Assembly (NCBI GenBank): GCA_021767785.1
Contig: JAASSR010000003.1
Location: 1-64,000 of the forward strand
Source: Methanolobus sp.
Lineage (GTDB): Archaea > Halobacteriota > Methanosarcinia > Methanosarcinales > Methanosarcinaceae
Direction: 5' to 3'
Length of the DNA stretch: 64,000 nt
Part shown: piece after piece, positions 44,179-55,026 of the stretch
Numbering within the stretch: the first letter of the stretch is position 1
How the letters are laid out: each line of letters starts with the position of its first letter
Translations under genes and position numbers: made by a program
The notes under the pieces: model-generated
The model's database searches: none
Seen by the model: the letters and a program-made list of their open reading frames with translations, nothing else
What the model was told of the DNA's origin: nothing

Positions 44179-45477
44179 TCAGTTCTCTACAGGAATACTA
44201 AAAGAGAATTTGCTACCTTTCCCAGGTTCGCTTTCAAGCCATATTTTCCCTTTGTGCATTTCCACAAAACTTCTGACAAGAGCAAGACCGAGTCCTGTAC
44301 CCTTCTTCTCTTTTGATACAGAAGAATTTACCTGAGAGAATGATTCAAAAATCCTGCTGTGATAATCCGGATGAATACCAATACCTGTATCTTTCACGGA
44401 TATCTCTATCCGGTCATCAGTTTGTTTTGCAATAACATCGACAGACCCTGAATCAGGTGTGAATTTTATAGCATTGCTGAGAAGATTGATCATTATCTGT
44501 TTGATCTTATCGGAATCCGCCTTTAAACTAAGATCATCTGATTCTATATTAAACGCAAGTGAAATGTTCTTTTCTGAAGCCATGGGATAGACCATGTTCT
44601 CAACTTCATCAAAGATATTTTTAAGATTTACATCCTCTGAATTAAGCTCCATTTTCCCTGATTCTATCTTTGAAAGATCAAGAAGGTCATTAATAAGATT
44701 AAGAAGATGTGTTCCACTATTTTCTATATAGGTGAGGTAGTGCCTCTGTTCATCATTAATTTCACCAGCATCTCCTCTTAAAAGAACATCTGAAAACCCT
44801 ATCACAGAAGTTAAAGGTGTTCGAAGTTCATGACTCATAGTTGCCAGGAAACTACTTTTTGTGTTGTTTGCTTCTTCTGCTGCAAGCATAGCTTTGCGAA
44901 TAGCTGCTTCCGCATTCTTACGCTCTGTTATATCATTGAATGTGATAAGTATCAACGGAACTTTCTTTTCATTTTCCAAAAAAACGAACTGATCCATTAC
45001 TTCTTTCCTTCCCCTTATCTCCATGTAAATGATTTCTTCTTTCCCTTTGATCCTCAATTCCAGCATTTTTCCTTCGGGTTTTTTAAAGAAGGCCCGGAAT
45101 CTGGACATATAGATAACCCTGTCTTCTTCCAGTATATATCTTGACAGTGGTTCATTTATAATATCACATCTAGGAAAATCAAGTATTTCACAGAGTAATT
45201 GATTTGCCTTTCTGATAATTCCATTACCATCCAGAAGAGCGTATCCTACAGGAGCTTTATGGAATAAATGAAAATAACTTTCACGCTGAAGAACAAGTTC
45301 TTCCTGGGATCTTTTTAATTCTTCGTTCTGAATTTCCAGTTCTATCTGATGTACCCGAAGATTGTGAAGTAAAGAACGAATTTCTTCCTCAGTGAGTATT
45401 TGGATGTTCTCTTTTTTTTCTTTTTCATCCAAGATCTTACAGGCATCATTTTTCATTTCCTCAAAGATATCATCCAT
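44179..45477 (-). CDS. PAS-domain sensor histidine kinase
   Basis: PAS region YFHLFHKAPVGYALLDGNG; SFLATMSHELRTPLTSVIGFSDVL; DKIKQIMINLLSNAIKFTP; GTGLGLALVRSFVEMH. Confidence 0.95.
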   Translation of the reverse strand: MDDIFEEMKNDACKILDEKEKKENIQILTEEEIRSLLHNLRVHQIELEIQNEELKRSQEELVLQRESYFHLFHKAPVGYALLDGNGIIRKANQLLCEILDFPRCDIINEPLSRYILEEDRVIYMSRFRAFFKKPEGKMLELRIKGKEEIIYMEIRGRKEVMDQFVFLENEKKVPLILITFNDITERKNAEAAIRKAMLAAEEANNTKSSFLATMSHELRTPLTSVIGFSDVLLRGDAGEINDEQRHYLTYIENSGTHLLNLINDLLDLSKIESGKMELNSEDVNLKNIFDEVENMVYPMASEKNISLAFNIESDDLSLKADSDKIKQIMINLLSNAIKFTPDSGSVDVIAKQTDDRIEISVKDTGIGIHPDYHSRIFESFSQVNSSVSKEKKGTGLGLALVRSFVEMHKGKIWLESEPGKGSKFSFSIPVEN

Positions 45478-45516
45478 TATAATAACCCCGGCCTGGAAAA
45501 TCAGCTCCCTTTTCTG

Positions 45517-48500
45517 TCACGTAATATTTTTGTTTGTATCTGATTTTACATCGTTCTTCTTATAGAAAATACTGACAATATCCTCACATGGAAGTTTGTA
45601 AATGAATATTTCAAAAGCACCTTTGAACGGATCCTGTTCAAAACTGATCGATTTTATGTGAGCAGAAGTGCTGGTGCCTCTGACTTCTGAGTATGCCTTT
45701 TTCAACACTCCGTCCTGTGAGGGTAATAATGTCATAAGGTCTTTTCCTACCAGATCTTTATGGTCCATTGAAAAAAACTGCTCCCCGGCACAATTTATTT
45801 CTTTGATAATGAATCTTCCATTGCCATCATTTTTACAGACAATGGTTGGACTGGTAATCGTTTCATAGAGTTCTTTGTACTTTGTCCTTGTTTCCTTCAG
45901 TTCTCTTTCAGTTATAGTTTGTTCTGTGATGTCCTGAAAAGAACCATACACCCTTTTTATATTATTACCGTCTCTTTCGGCTTTACCCATCACCCTGACC
46001 CATTTATTATTACCCTTTGCTGTTTTAAACCGAAGTTTGAGGTCAAAAGGCTTACCATTTTCAAGAGCATTTGACACAGCTGTTTCTATTTTCTTTCTGT
46101 CAACAGGATCATAGAACTCAATACCAGTGTTGACATCATGTTTGAAATCGTATCCTACTTCATGTATCTTATAGACCTCTTCGGTCCAGTATGTGCGCAT
46201 TGTCTCGGGATCGATCTCCCATCCACCTATCTTTGCAAGTGAAGCTGCCTGCTTGAGCCATATTTCCTTCTTCTCAAGCGAACGTTGTGTATTTTTCAGG
46301 GTCGTTATATCTATTATAGTGACAACAACTCCTGAATAGGTATCCCGGGCTATTTTATAAGGGACTATTTTCAGAAGATACCATTTTTCATCCCAGGTCT
46401 GCACTTCAGTCTCAAAACTATTATTGGTTTCCTGAACGCCCCCAATAAGCTCCAGTACATTTATATCCTTTAGTTTGTCATTGATCCCTTCTAGAGGCCT
46501 GCCAATATCATTATCAACCAGATGGAATACATTTTTCATCATAGTGGTGAATTTTCGGACCTCAAGGTTCTCATCAAGGAATAAAATACCAATCTGAGTA
46601 TTTGACATAAGGTTTTCTATATCCTGATTCAGTTCGGTGAGTTCGATGATCTTGGCCTGATATTCCGCATTGACCGTATGGAGCTCTTCATTAACCGATT
46701 GTAGTTCTTCATTTGTAGACTGCAGTTCTTCATTACTGGCGAACAGTTCTTCATTTGTTGCCTGGAGTTCCTCATTGGAAGTTTCAAGCTCTTCTATTGT
46801 TGCCTGCAGATTCTCTCTTGTGAACTGCAATTCCTGTTCAAGATCGCTGATACGCTGTTCCACAACCTCATCCATGTCATAATGTACCTGGTCACCGTCG
46901 CCACAAATTTCATTAGGAGTAGTTTCCATCAGAAATATTGCAGCAAGAGGTTCCTGATTTTGTCTGGATGGTAACATTTTTATCCTGATGTTAAGTTTCT
47001 TTTTCACTCCATGGATATTTGTCCTTACATTGGTGTACCTGACATCCTCTTTGTTGTTGAATACCTTCTGTAATCCTGTGGTTATAGGAATTGACAGATC
47101 CTTTGTTGCCATTTTAGTTATGTTATAGACCATCTTTCCTGAAGGGACCTTGAAATAACCTTCAGTATCCCCAAGGGTGTAGACCACTTCCATATTCCCG
47201 TTGGCTATGATAACAAGAGGAAGATAATCATCTTTGAGACTGTCAAATATCCTTTCAAGCAGCTTTTCTTCCTGATTATGCCTCCATGCTCTTGGTGCAG
47301 GACTGTAATCCATTCTCGTTTTTGAGGCATCGGTGGTTATATTCCGAATTTTCTGCATGTCGATAACCTTTGATTTTCCTCTGGAACGATATATCTTCCA
47401 TTTGTGGTTCATTGGCTCAAAGCGATCAGACATGTCACCGGTGGTCTCACTTGGCCCGAGGAAAAGGATTCCTTTTGGCTTAAGGGAATAATTGAAAAGT
47501 TCCAGTACTCTGGCCTGCATCATTGGCTGGAGATAAATGAGGAGGTTCCTGCAACTTATCAGGTCAATATTTGGAAAAGGAGGATCGGTGAGGACATCAT
47601 GTTTTGCAAACACCACCATTTCCCTTATATCCCTGCTGATCTGGAACTCATTTTCAACAGGAGTGAAATGCTTTTTAAGTATGTCAGCACTCACATCCGC
47701 AATAATACTCTCAGGAAAACGACCATTCGCCGCTTTAACGATGGCCTCTTCATCGATATCCGTTGCGAAGATCTTAATATTCACATCCTTCTCAAGCATT
47801 TCCATGTTCTCTTTCAAAAGTATGGCAATGCTGTAAGGTTCTTCACCGGTGGAACAACCTGCAACCCATATGCGTATCTCTTTTTCGTCCTCATTTTCTA
47901 TTATATCCCTGATACATCTGGACGTCAGAAAATCAAATGCTTCTTTATCTCTGAAGAAGTGAGTGACTCCTATCAGGAGTTCTTTATAAAGATTGGTGAT
48001 CTCATGAGGACTGTCTTCAAGGTAACGCACATAATCCCGGAATTCATCTATGTGGGTAACCATCATCCTTCTTTCTACCCTTCTGACAACGGTAGTCATT
48101 TTATAATGTGTGAAATCTACCTTATGTTTCTTTCTCAAAAGAGCAAAGAGCCTGTCCATATTTTCCTGATCAGTGAGCAGAGATATTGTATTCTTCTGAC
48201 TGGTTGCATACGGATGATCTATAAATGATATTAATTGCTCGGGCATATCCTCTGTGGGAAGAATGAAATCAACTATGCCGGTGGATATTGCACTTTTTGG
48301 CATTCCATCGAATTTAGCATTATCCTCATTCTGTACCATGGCCATACCACCCTTTTCCTTAATCTCTTTAATACCACGCATACCATCACTGCCGGTACCG
48401 GATAAAATTATTCCTATGGCACGTTTACCCTTATCTTCTGCAAGTGATTCGAAAAATATATCTATCGGAAAATTGAGACCCCTAGATTGTCCCTGTTCAC

Positions 48501-48810
48501 TCAGTAGTAGTTTTCCATGGAAGATGGTAAGATTATTTTTAGGGGGAATAAGATAGACCTTATTAGGTTCAACAATCATTCCTTCGGCTGCTCTGAGTAC
48601 TTCCATCTTTGTTCTTTTGGAGAGAAGTTCAACCATAAGACTCTTGTAATCAGGTGAAAGATGCTGAATGACCACAAATGCCATTCCCGTGTCATGCGGC
48701 ATATGATCAAAAAAAGTTTCGATGGCTTCCAGACCACCTGCAGATGCCCCGATACCGACAATGTAAAAGCCGTTATCGTTGTTATTCCCATAATCGCCTT
48801 TTTCATCCAT
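45517..48810 (-). CDS. CheB-CheR-PAS fusion protein (chemotaxis-type methylesterase/methyltransferase with coiled coil and PAS domains)
   Basis: Che[17 protein letters not shown]; Che[36 protein letters not shown]; heptad coiled coil [28 protein letters not shown] repeats; no kinase domain seen. Confidence 0.93.
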   Translation of the reverse strand: MDEKGDYGNNNDNGFYIVGIGASAGGLEAIETFFDHMPHDTGMAFVVIQHLSPDYKSLMVELLSKRTKMEVLRAAEGMIVEPNKVYLIPPKNNLTIFHGKLLLSEQGQSRGLNFPIDIFFESLAEDKGKRAIGIILSGTGSDGMRGIKEIKEKGGMAMVQNEDNAKFDGMPKSAISTGIVDFILPTEDMPEQLISFIDHPYATSQKNTISLLTDQENMDRLFALLRKKHKVDFTHYKMTTVVRRVERRMMVTHIDEFRDYVRYLEDSPHEITNLYKELLIGVTHFFRDKEAFDFLTSRCIRDIIENEDEKEIRIWVAGCSTGEEPYSIAILLKENMEMLEKDVNIKIFATDIDEEAIVKAANGRFPESIIADVSADILKKHFTPVENEFQISRDIREMVVFAKHDVLTDPPFPNIDLISCRNLLIYLQPMMQARVLELFNYSLKPKGILFLGPSETTGDMSDRFEPMNHKWKIYRSRGKSKVIDMQKIRNITTDASKTRMDYSPAPRAWRHNQEEKLLERIFDSLKDDYLPLVIIANGNMEVVYTLGDTEGYFKVPSGKMVYNITKMATKDLSIPITTGLQKVFNNKEDVRYTNVRTNIHGVKKKLNIRIKMLPSRQNQEPLAAIFLMETTPNEICGDGDQVHYDMDEVVEQRISDLEQELQFTRENLQATIEELETSNEELQATNEELFASNEELQSTNEELQSVNEELHTVNAEYQAKIIELTELNQDIENLMSNTQIGILFLDENLEVRKFTTMMKNVFHLVDNDIGRPLEGINDKLKDINVLELIGGVQETNNSFETEVQTWDEKWYLLKIVPYKIARDTYSGVVVTIIDITTLKNTQRSLEKKEIWLKQAASLAKIGGWEIDPETMRTYWTEEVYKIHEVGYDFKHDVNTGIEFYDPVDRKKIETAVSNALENGKPFDLKLRFKTAKGNNKWVRVMGKAERDGNNIKRVYGSFQDITEQTITERELKETRTKYKELYETITSPTIVCKNDGNGRFIIKEINCAGEQFFSMDHKDLVGKDLMTLLPSQDGVLKKAYSEVRGTSTSAHIKSISFEQDPFKGAFEIFIYKLPCEDIVSIFYKKNDVKSDTNKNIT

Positions 48811-49201
48811 CTTAATTCCACTCCCTGAGGTAGCATTAATATTACAAAGTCAGTATGTCCAAGCTTAAAAAACATTTATAGAATATCAGCTGCAAAGTAA
48901 ATTATCCATAAAAGTTATAAACCAATTTATACGACTTGCCTATTGTATATAGAATAAATTATTTTATTTAATACTTTCATATAAGAACAGGATATTAAAC
49001 GTTTTATATGTATTTTACTATATGAGTTTCTTTGAAATAAAATATCATCATGAATATATAAAAAATACTTACAGAATCCATAATTGACGAACATAGAGCA
49101 TTAAATAATATTATAAGTATGGTATTTTTAATCTTTTTGTTGAAGGTAAAACAAAAATTAATAAATCAGGAGTTTCTACTCTATTCTGGGAGGTTTTAGT
49201 T

Positions 49202-49420
49202 ATAGTACATATATTAAGATGCAGGGACCTTGGATTCAATGATGACTTCATTGTGGTTGACAACGATCCTAAAAAAGCAAAAGAAAGAATGATAGATCAT
49301 GTGAAGGATAAGCATAAGGACGAGTTCGAAAAGTTATCCGAATTTCATCAGGACGAGATTATTTCAAAAATAGATTATCTGCTGAACCGCGGCTGCGGCT
49401 GTGGTGTTCTTAAGCTTTGA
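49202..49420 (+). CDS. DUF1059-like small protein; proposed ATA start codon; missing from the ORF track
   Basis: Manual translation (I)VHILRCRDLGFNDDFIVVDNDPKKAKERMIDHVKDKHKDEFEKLSEFHQDEIISKIDYLLNRGCGCGVLKL*; CRDLGF motif; GGGAGG 49188-49193 is 8 nt before ATA; no in-frame ATG/GTG/TTG from the stop at 49106 through the motif. Confidence 0.75.
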   Translation: MVHILRCRDLGFNDDFIVVDNDPKKAKERMIDHVKDKHKDEFEKLSEFHQDEIISKIDYLLNRGCGCGVLKL

Positions 49421-49440
49421 TCTGCCTGCATAGTTAAAAT

Positions 49441-49680
49441 TTATTCTTCCAGATATCTGCCTATTCTCATCCTGGCAAAGAAGTAAATTGCTGCCAGTAT
49501 GAGAGGCAATCCGATTCCCAACAATAGTGCACCGTATCCATATTCTGCCATGTCCAGATCACCAACACTGAAAATCCGGGTATTGGTTTCGGAAACAGCT
49601 CCTGAGAACAGAATCAGTAGCATGATTGTCAGTACAGTGATACCTGCGATAAGATATCGATTATATTTCATACCAACCAT
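49441..49680 (-). CDS. Small membrane protein, hypothetical
   Basis: 79 aa with two TM-like segments. Confidence 0.6.
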   Translation of the reverse strand: MVGMKYNRYLIAGITVLTIMLLILFSGAVSETNTRIFSVGDLDMAEYGYGALLLGIGLPLILAAIYFFARMRIGRYLEE

Positions 49681-49847
49681 TTAATGGTTTCATGAAGTTC
49701 TTAATAAATGTTTCGATTCAGGACTAATTATTTAATAATTACATAGAATATTTTAAAGGCATTTAAAATTAATTGTTTTTAAATAGATAAATAAAGGATA
49801 TCTGCAAAGCCAGAAAATATATATTGTTTGAATTTCGTCTCATTCCA

Positions 49848-50228
49848 TGAGAGAGGAAGGACGGCTGCCGGGTCATTTGGCCTGAGGAAAGTCTCCCCAC
49901 CTTCTAAACACACGAATACCTGTAAAGGGTATCGGGCGAGAGCCCGGGCAGTTGCATTGCAACTCATGCGCAAAGCGCATGCTGGCACAGAAACGATACC
50001 GTACCATGTCAATGCTGTGATACTGAAAAGTTGAGGTCGCATGGATCACGGATGGAACGGCGAATCCTCGTGGGTGCAAGTCGGAAGTAGGGGTTCAATG
50101 GTTGTTTAGACCATTCCCGAAGTTTATTGGCGCGTAGCCGAATGCCGTCAATGCAGCTCTTATGAGCGCGTCATCCTGTCTGTCGGGATGAATGTATTGC
50201 ATTAACAGAAGGGAGCTTACTCTCCTCA
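49848..50228 (+). ncRNA. rnpB: RNase P RNA (archaeal, type A-like)
   Basis: GAGGAAAGTCTCCCCACC (CR-I), ACAGAAACGATACC, GGATGGAACGGCGAATCCTCGTGGGTGCAAGTCGGAAGTAGG (CR-IV region), ACAGAAGGGAGCTTACTCTCCTC (CR-V and P1). Ends approximate. Confidence 0.93.
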
Positions 50229-51380
50229 CTCATTATAATCATTTTTTTTGAGCCATGCGAGCTTGAAATTATATACGATCCATTTTATCAGATCCTTATA
50301 GGTCTTTTTAAATGCTACAACATCAAAGAAACTATCCAGAATTTCTGTATCGTTTATAAAAGCGTTGAAGGACCTTTCAGGAAAATAATGCATTATTTTG
50401 GAGAAGAACAGTGAATATCTAAGGTGCTCACCGAATTCAGAATTACATCTTTTTTTATAATCTTCAAGTTCTGATAGGTCTGATCTTTTTCCGATAAGCT
50501 CTGCAATAACATCTGATGCAAGTTGCCCTGATCTGATGGCATAAGCAAGTCCCTCACCTGTAAATGCATCAACAAATCCTGCTGCATCCCCACTTAGCAA
50601 TATTCTTCCCCTTAGAATTTCTCTTTTATATCCACCACAGGGTATTACATGACCATTAAGTTTATGTTCTCCTGTAAACCCATTGAAACGAAGATAATCC
50701 TTCACAGCTTTTTTGGGATTATCAAGATGATCTGCCATAACACTTCCAGCACCCACTGAGTAATAACCTCTGTGCGGAAAAATCCAACCATAACCTGCTC
50801 CTGAAACACCAAACTGCATTTCAATTATATTTTTCAGATATTGATCTATTTTTTCATCATTTTCTTCAATCTCTGTTACAAGACATACACCATACTCTTC
50901 CTTTCCATCTGGTCGTCTTACCAGATGTTTTAAACTTCCCTGGGAACCTGTGGCAATGATCACAAACCTTGATCTATAAACTGTATTTCTGCTTTTTACA
51001 CAAACATAAGCCTTTTTTTGTGTGATATCCGTGACCTTTTCATTCAAACGAAAATCAATACCTGTCTCTCTGGCTTTTTCCAGAAGATAGCTGTCAAATA
51101 TACTTCTTGTAACGATAACAGACAGACGTTGATCTTTGTAATGATCTATACTATTATCATGGAACCGAATTCTTCCCCCGAAAATCTCTTTTTCGATCAT
51201 ACTTTCTGGCAGTTCAAAATCAAGATAGGAGATTGCATGTTCGGATAATGCTCCTCCACATGGTTTGTACCTGGGAAAATCCTCTTTTTCAAGCAGGAGC
51301 GTTTTCAGTCCTTTAATTCCGGCTATCCTTCCGGCAGACGAACCTGAAGGTCCGCCTCCGACTATTATAAGGTCATACAT
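50226..51380 (-). CDS. Geranylgeranyl reductase-family FAD oxidoreductase
   Basis: YDLIIVGGGPSGSSAGRIAGIKGLKTLLLEKEDFPRYKPCGGALS, GYGWIFPHRGYYSVGAG, LLSGDAAGFVDAFTGEGLAYAIRSGQLA. Confidence 0.92.
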   Translation of the reverse strand: MYDLIIVGGGPSGSSAGRIAGIKGLKTLLLEKEDFPRYKPCGGALSEHAISYLDFELPESMIEKEIFGGRIRFHDNSIDHYKDQRLSVIVTRSIFDSYLLEKARETGIDFRLNEKVTDITQKKAYVCVKSRNTVYRSRFVIIATGSQGSLKHLVRRPDGKEEYGVCLVTEIEENDEKIDQYLKNIIEMQFGVSGAGYGWIFPHRGYYSVGAGSVMADHLDNPKKAVKDYLRFNGFTGEHKLNGHVIPCGGYKREILRGRILLSGDAAGFVDAFTGEGLAYAIRSGQLASDVIAELIGKRSDLSELEDYKKRCNSEFGEHLRYSLFFSKIMHYFPERSFNAFINDTEILDSFFDVVAFKKTYKDLIKWIVYNFKLAWLKKNDYNE

Positions 51381-51404
51381 ATGAAGCAGCGTCCATTAAA
51401 GTTC

Positions 51405-52025
51405 TCAACCTGAAAGCATTTCAAGTGTTTCAATTACTTTTTCATATTCAACTTTTGTATTGAAACATCCGTCATTGAGCATGGGAATCCCATAGGTCAC
51501 AATATTCTTGCCCTTGAGTCCCATCATAACCTTGTTTAATTCATAGTCACAGGCTATTAACAGGGCTCCATCATAGTCTTTTTCCTTTATCACATATTTA
51601 ACAAAGGATGAGCCTGTGACAATGTAAAGATCATATCCATATTTAGGCGCTATATCTTTTAGTTTTGTGAAAACACATTTTCCACAGGAAATACATTGTA
51701 TGCCGGTCCTTGTGGATGATGCAGGACAATCCATTGAGCGCATACAGTGTGGAGCTATTATCATGCGTTTTTTTGTCCTTTTGAAAGCTTCCAGATTGGC
51801 AATGTTCTTCAGGGAAACCATCCATTTATGTAGTATCCTTGTGTCTGAGAGCTTGAAAAAGAAATATTTGAGCGGCATGTAAAAAAAATCAAGTACTCCT
51901 GCAAAGAACCCTGCAAGCCACACATGTCTGTAAAGACTTATGCGGCTCATGATCAGCGCCAGTGCGGCCAGTACGAAAGAAAAGGCGAGGAGAACAGTAA
52001 TGATAATTCCTATTGTTTCATACAT
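51405..52025 (-). CDS. DUF116 family protein
   Basis: TM N-terminus, MIAPHCMRSMDCPASSTRTGIQCISCGKC, VTGSSFVKYVIKEKDYDGALLIACDYEL. Confidence 0.88.
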   Translation of the reverse strand: MYETIGIIITVLLAFSFVLAALALIMSRISLYRHVWLAGFFAGVLDFFYMPLKYFFFKLSDTRILHKWMVSLKNIANLEAFKRTKKRMIIAPHCMRSMDCPASSTRTGIQCISCGKCVFTKLKDIAPKYGYDLYIVTGSSFVKYVIKEKDYDGALLIACDYELNKVMMGLKGKNIVTYGIPMLNDGCFNTKVEYEKVIETLEMLSG

Positions 52026-52656
52026 CGCACTCCTCCATCTTTCTTATCACTTCATCAACATCGACTTTAGTATTATAACATCCGTCTTTTAAAAGAGAAA
52101 TTCCCTGAACTATCATGAAAGGGGAAGCCCCCTGCATAGACTCTGAAAGTTCAGGATAACATGCCACACCTATGCAGCTCTCCGGCTGCCGTTCTTTAAT
52201 GATTTTCTTAACAAAGCTGCCACCCGGAATGACATAAACTTCAAATCCCCGTTTCTTTGCTTCTTTACATATAGTTCCGATCTCGCATTTTCCGCATATC
52301 TTACATTCATATCCTAATAAAGGATCACAGCGTGCTTTACAATCAGGATGCCTGAGACACTGTGGCAAGAAAATAACTCTTCGCTTCTTTATTTCTTTAA
52401 ATTTGTCAAGCATGACAGCATTACGGACTTCCACAAGAATTTCATCTACTATAGTATCTTTGATACCGAATACTCTGCAGATCCATTTTGCAGGTCCGTA
52501 GAAAAGATAAAGGATGAACAGTATGAAGTTAGGAAAAAGGATCTTTTTCTTCTTAAAGCTGTAAGCGCCAAGTAGCAATGCTATTCCCAGCACTATAAGT
52601 GCAACAAATGCAATCAGAATGAATATTTTACCAAGTAATTCATAAGGAATTTGCAT
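52018..52656 (-). CDS. DUF116 family protein (tandem paralogue)
   Basis: FLPQCLRHPDCKARCDPLLGYECKICGKCEIGTI, IPGGSFVKKIIKERQPESCIGVACYPEL. Confidence 0.88.
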   Translation of the reverse strand: MQIPYELLGKIFILIAFVALIVLGIALLLGAYSFKKKKILFPNFILFILYLFYGPAKWICRVFGIKDTIVDEILVEVRNAVMLDKFKEIKKRRVIFLPQCLRHPDCKARCDPLLGYECKICGKCEIGTICKEAKKRGFEVYVIPGGSFVKKIIKERQPESCIGVACYPELSESMQGASPFMIVQGISLLKDGCYNTKVDVDEVIRKMEECDV

Positions 52657-52727
52657 GAGAAAAGTAGATTACAATTTATAAGTATATTCAATTTTTCCTA
52701 TAATAAAGAAAAAAAAGAGTGATAAGA

Positions 52728-53972
52728 TCACTCTGGCGTGTCGCTAAGGTCGATTCCCATTGCTTCTGCAGTCAGAACAATGACATCTTCGACCTCAAGT
52801 TCCTGTGCACCGATTGCATCCCTGCCGTCACTGAGATTTCGTTTACAGAAAGGACAGGCACTTGAAAGAACGTCTGAGTTTGTCGCAAGCGCGTCTTCAA
52901 CACGTGTTGAAGCAACACCCAGTGCAAGATCAGGAATACCGGCTTTCACACCACCGCCTGCTCCACAGCAGCGCTGGTTCTCTTTTATTCTGTCCATCTC
53001 TATGAACTCGATTCCAGGAATTGCCTCAAGGACAGCTCTTGGTGGTTCAAAGACACCAACATGACGACCAAGGTGGCATGGATCATGGTATGTGACCTTT
53101 TTGTCAATTGATTTCTCCCACTTGATCTCACCTTTTTCTATAAGATCCTGAAGGAACTCCGTAATATGAACAACCTTGAATGGAAGTTCCTTACCGGTGA
53201 GTCTTGGCCAGTCAACTAGTGACGCTCTGTAACAACCAGCACATGCATAAAGTACGATCTTTGCTCCTTTTGCAACGATGTTGTCAATGTTCTTCTGGGC
53301 ATTGACCTTTGCAGTGTCTTCTACAAAGTATTGTCCAGTTCTGATGAGCGCAGATCCGCAGCATATCTCATCCTCACCAAGCATTGTGAACTTGATACCA
53401 AGTTTATTGAGAACACGTGCAGTTGCAAGTGCAAGCTTTCTCTGCCTTAGCTCTGCAGTACATCCGCCATAATAAAGAACCTCTGCCTTATCTTCGATCT
53501 GGACATCTTCAGGGAACCAGTTGGTCCTGTCTTTGTTATCCGCCATGTAAGGATTCTTGTATTCTCCTATAAGTTTGAGGAAAGCACCCTGCTTCCCGTA
53601 TGGACCATTTCCGCGCTTTACAAGGTTTGCACGCATGGACTCCCACAGTTCTACCGTATTGATTGCGGATTCACATACAGTTGCACACATACCACAGGTT
53701 GTACAGCCATAAACATCATCCTTGAACTCTTCGATATCTTCCTCAGGAATCTCCTTTGGGCCGAAGAGCTTTGCACGAAGTCCGTAGGACTTGTTCATGT
53801 ACTCTCTCCATCTGAGGATCTTGTCCCTTGGTGCAAGTCCCGGATCCTTTCCTGATGCATCATATGTCGGACACCATTCAACACATTCGCCGCAGCGACT
53901 GCATGAGTCAAGTTCCATAAGCTGAACCGCTGTAAAATTCTCTGTATTAATAGAAGGTTCACGTTTTGCCAT
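52728..53972 (-). CDS. hdrD: CoB-CoM heterodisulfide reductase subunit D
   Basis: [33 protein letters not shown], two CCG-type motifs ([26 protein letters not shown]); followed by the hdrE-like gene. Confidence 0.96.
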   Translation of the reverse strand: MAKREPSINTENFTAVQLMELDSCSRCGECVEWCPTYDASGKDPGLAPRDKILRWREYMNKSYGLRAKLFGPKEIPEEDIEEFKDDVYGCTTCGMCATVCESAINTVELWESMRANLVKRGNGPYGKQGAFLKLIGEYKNPYMADNKDRTNWFPEDVQIEDKAEVLYYGGCTAELRQRKLALATARVLNKLGIKFTMLGEDEICCGSALIRTGQYFVEDTAKVNAQKNIDNIVAKGAKIVLYACAGCYRASLVDWPRLTGKELPFKVVHITEFLQDLIEKGEIKWEKSIDKKVTYHDPCHLGRHVGVFEPPRAVLEAIPGIEFIEMDRIKENQRCCGAGGGVKAGIPDLALGVASTRVEDALATNSDVLSSACPFCKRNLSDGRDAIGAQELEVEDVIVLTAEAMGIDLSDTPE

Positions 53973-53974
53973 TT

Positions 53975-54766
53975 TTATTCTCCTCCCTTATTTGCAAGGA
54001 GTGCAAGTGGTATTGCTATCATGTGTATGTATTTACTGAATGGGATGTATGCAATACAGAAAAGCAGTGAAATGATCACATGGAAAAGCGCTGCCGGTGG
54101 GGCCCATTCATAAGGCATATCGAATCCCCAGAACCTGCCGGTTCTGATACCGTCTGCAATAAAGCCGGTGATTGTGATCACGGTAAGTCCGATAAGAAGA
54201 ATAGAATCGTATGCGATTGTAGCTTCTCTTACTTTGGTAACGAACAATCTTCTGTAAATAGCAATTATAATCCCTGTTAGCAATATATAACTGAATATAT
54301 CATTTGGTACTGCAAGCAGTTCTCTGAAAACTGCGGGGTTCATGAACTCCGGAAGTGAATGAGCAGCTTCACCCGCAACCATGTGAATCATTTCTACAAG
54401 GAACATTGCAAGAGAGAGTGCAAAAAGTGCCATCCATCCGAAGAATATGGTGAAATGCATGAACCATCTGAGTGGACTTCTTCTCAGAATCCTTCTCTGG
54501 AAGAGAATATCAAGAACAAACGTTTCCAGTACCGATTGGTTGTGGACATGGGCATGTTCGTTCATCTGATACATCAGGGTTTTAGGAAAAGCCAATACAC
54601 TTTTTGAAGGTGCATCGCCATATCCCGTGGAGCCCATACCCCACTTCTTTAAGTTTATATACATTCCAATTAAAAAAATACCAATGGACAGGGTTGCTAA
54701 AATCATAACCTGCACAAATGTAAGTCTTAAGGCATCGGATATGCCTGCAAAATACTCCATAGCCAT
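53975..54766 (-). CDS. hdrE: CoB-CoM heterodisulfide reductase subunit E (cytochrome b)
   Basis: Multi-[36 protein letters not shown]; adjacent to hdrD. Confidence 0.95.
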   Translation of the reverse strand: MAMEYFAGISDALRLTFVQVMILATLSIGIFLIGMYINLKKWGMGSTGYGDAPSKSVLAFPKTLMYQMNEHAHVHNQSVLETFVLDILFQRRILRRSPLRWFMHFTIFFGWMALFALSLAMFLVEMIHMVAGEAAHSLPEFMNPAVFRELLAVPNDIFSYILLTGIIIAIYRRLFVTKVREATIAYDSILLIGLTVITITGFIADGIRTGRFWGFDMPYEWAPPAALFHVIISLLFCIAYIPFSKYIHMIAIPLALLANKGGE

Positions 54767-55026
54767 TTAATTATCTCCTATATTATAACATAAGCTTACA
54801 ATTATTAAAGGACTGAAATCATTTTTTACTTATAAGTAACCGGTTTGGTTTGCATGACTGTGGCTTCAATAATATTTAAACATTTTCATCAAGGAAACTC
54901 TATCGGGAGACGTATTGTAACCTTTGAAACAAAACAAAAGGTAACTTCTGACTAATTAAACTTATATGCCCTTACATGCTGTAGTAGCGCAAATTACAAA
55001 AAAAATCGATTGGTAGTATATTTCAA

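Noticed and set aside
46670-46882. Near-tandem GTTCTTCATT-type nucleotide repeats
   Set aside because: Explained by the heptad coiled coil [25 protein letters not shown] of the CheB-CheR protein.
47404-48228. 274-aa plus-strand ORF
   Set aside because: Antisense to the well-supported CheB-CheR-PAS gene; composition is that of a shadow ORF.
49779-50079. Small ORFs on both strands (49779-50042 -, 49828-50034 +, 49873-50079 -)
   Set aside because: Lie inside the RNase P RNA gene; conserved RNA motifs explain the sequence.
54917-54949. GTAACCTTTGAAACAAAACAAAAGGTAAC dyad upstream of hdrE
   Set aside because: Only ACCTTT/AAAGGT pairs cleanly; too weak to call an operator without conservation data.
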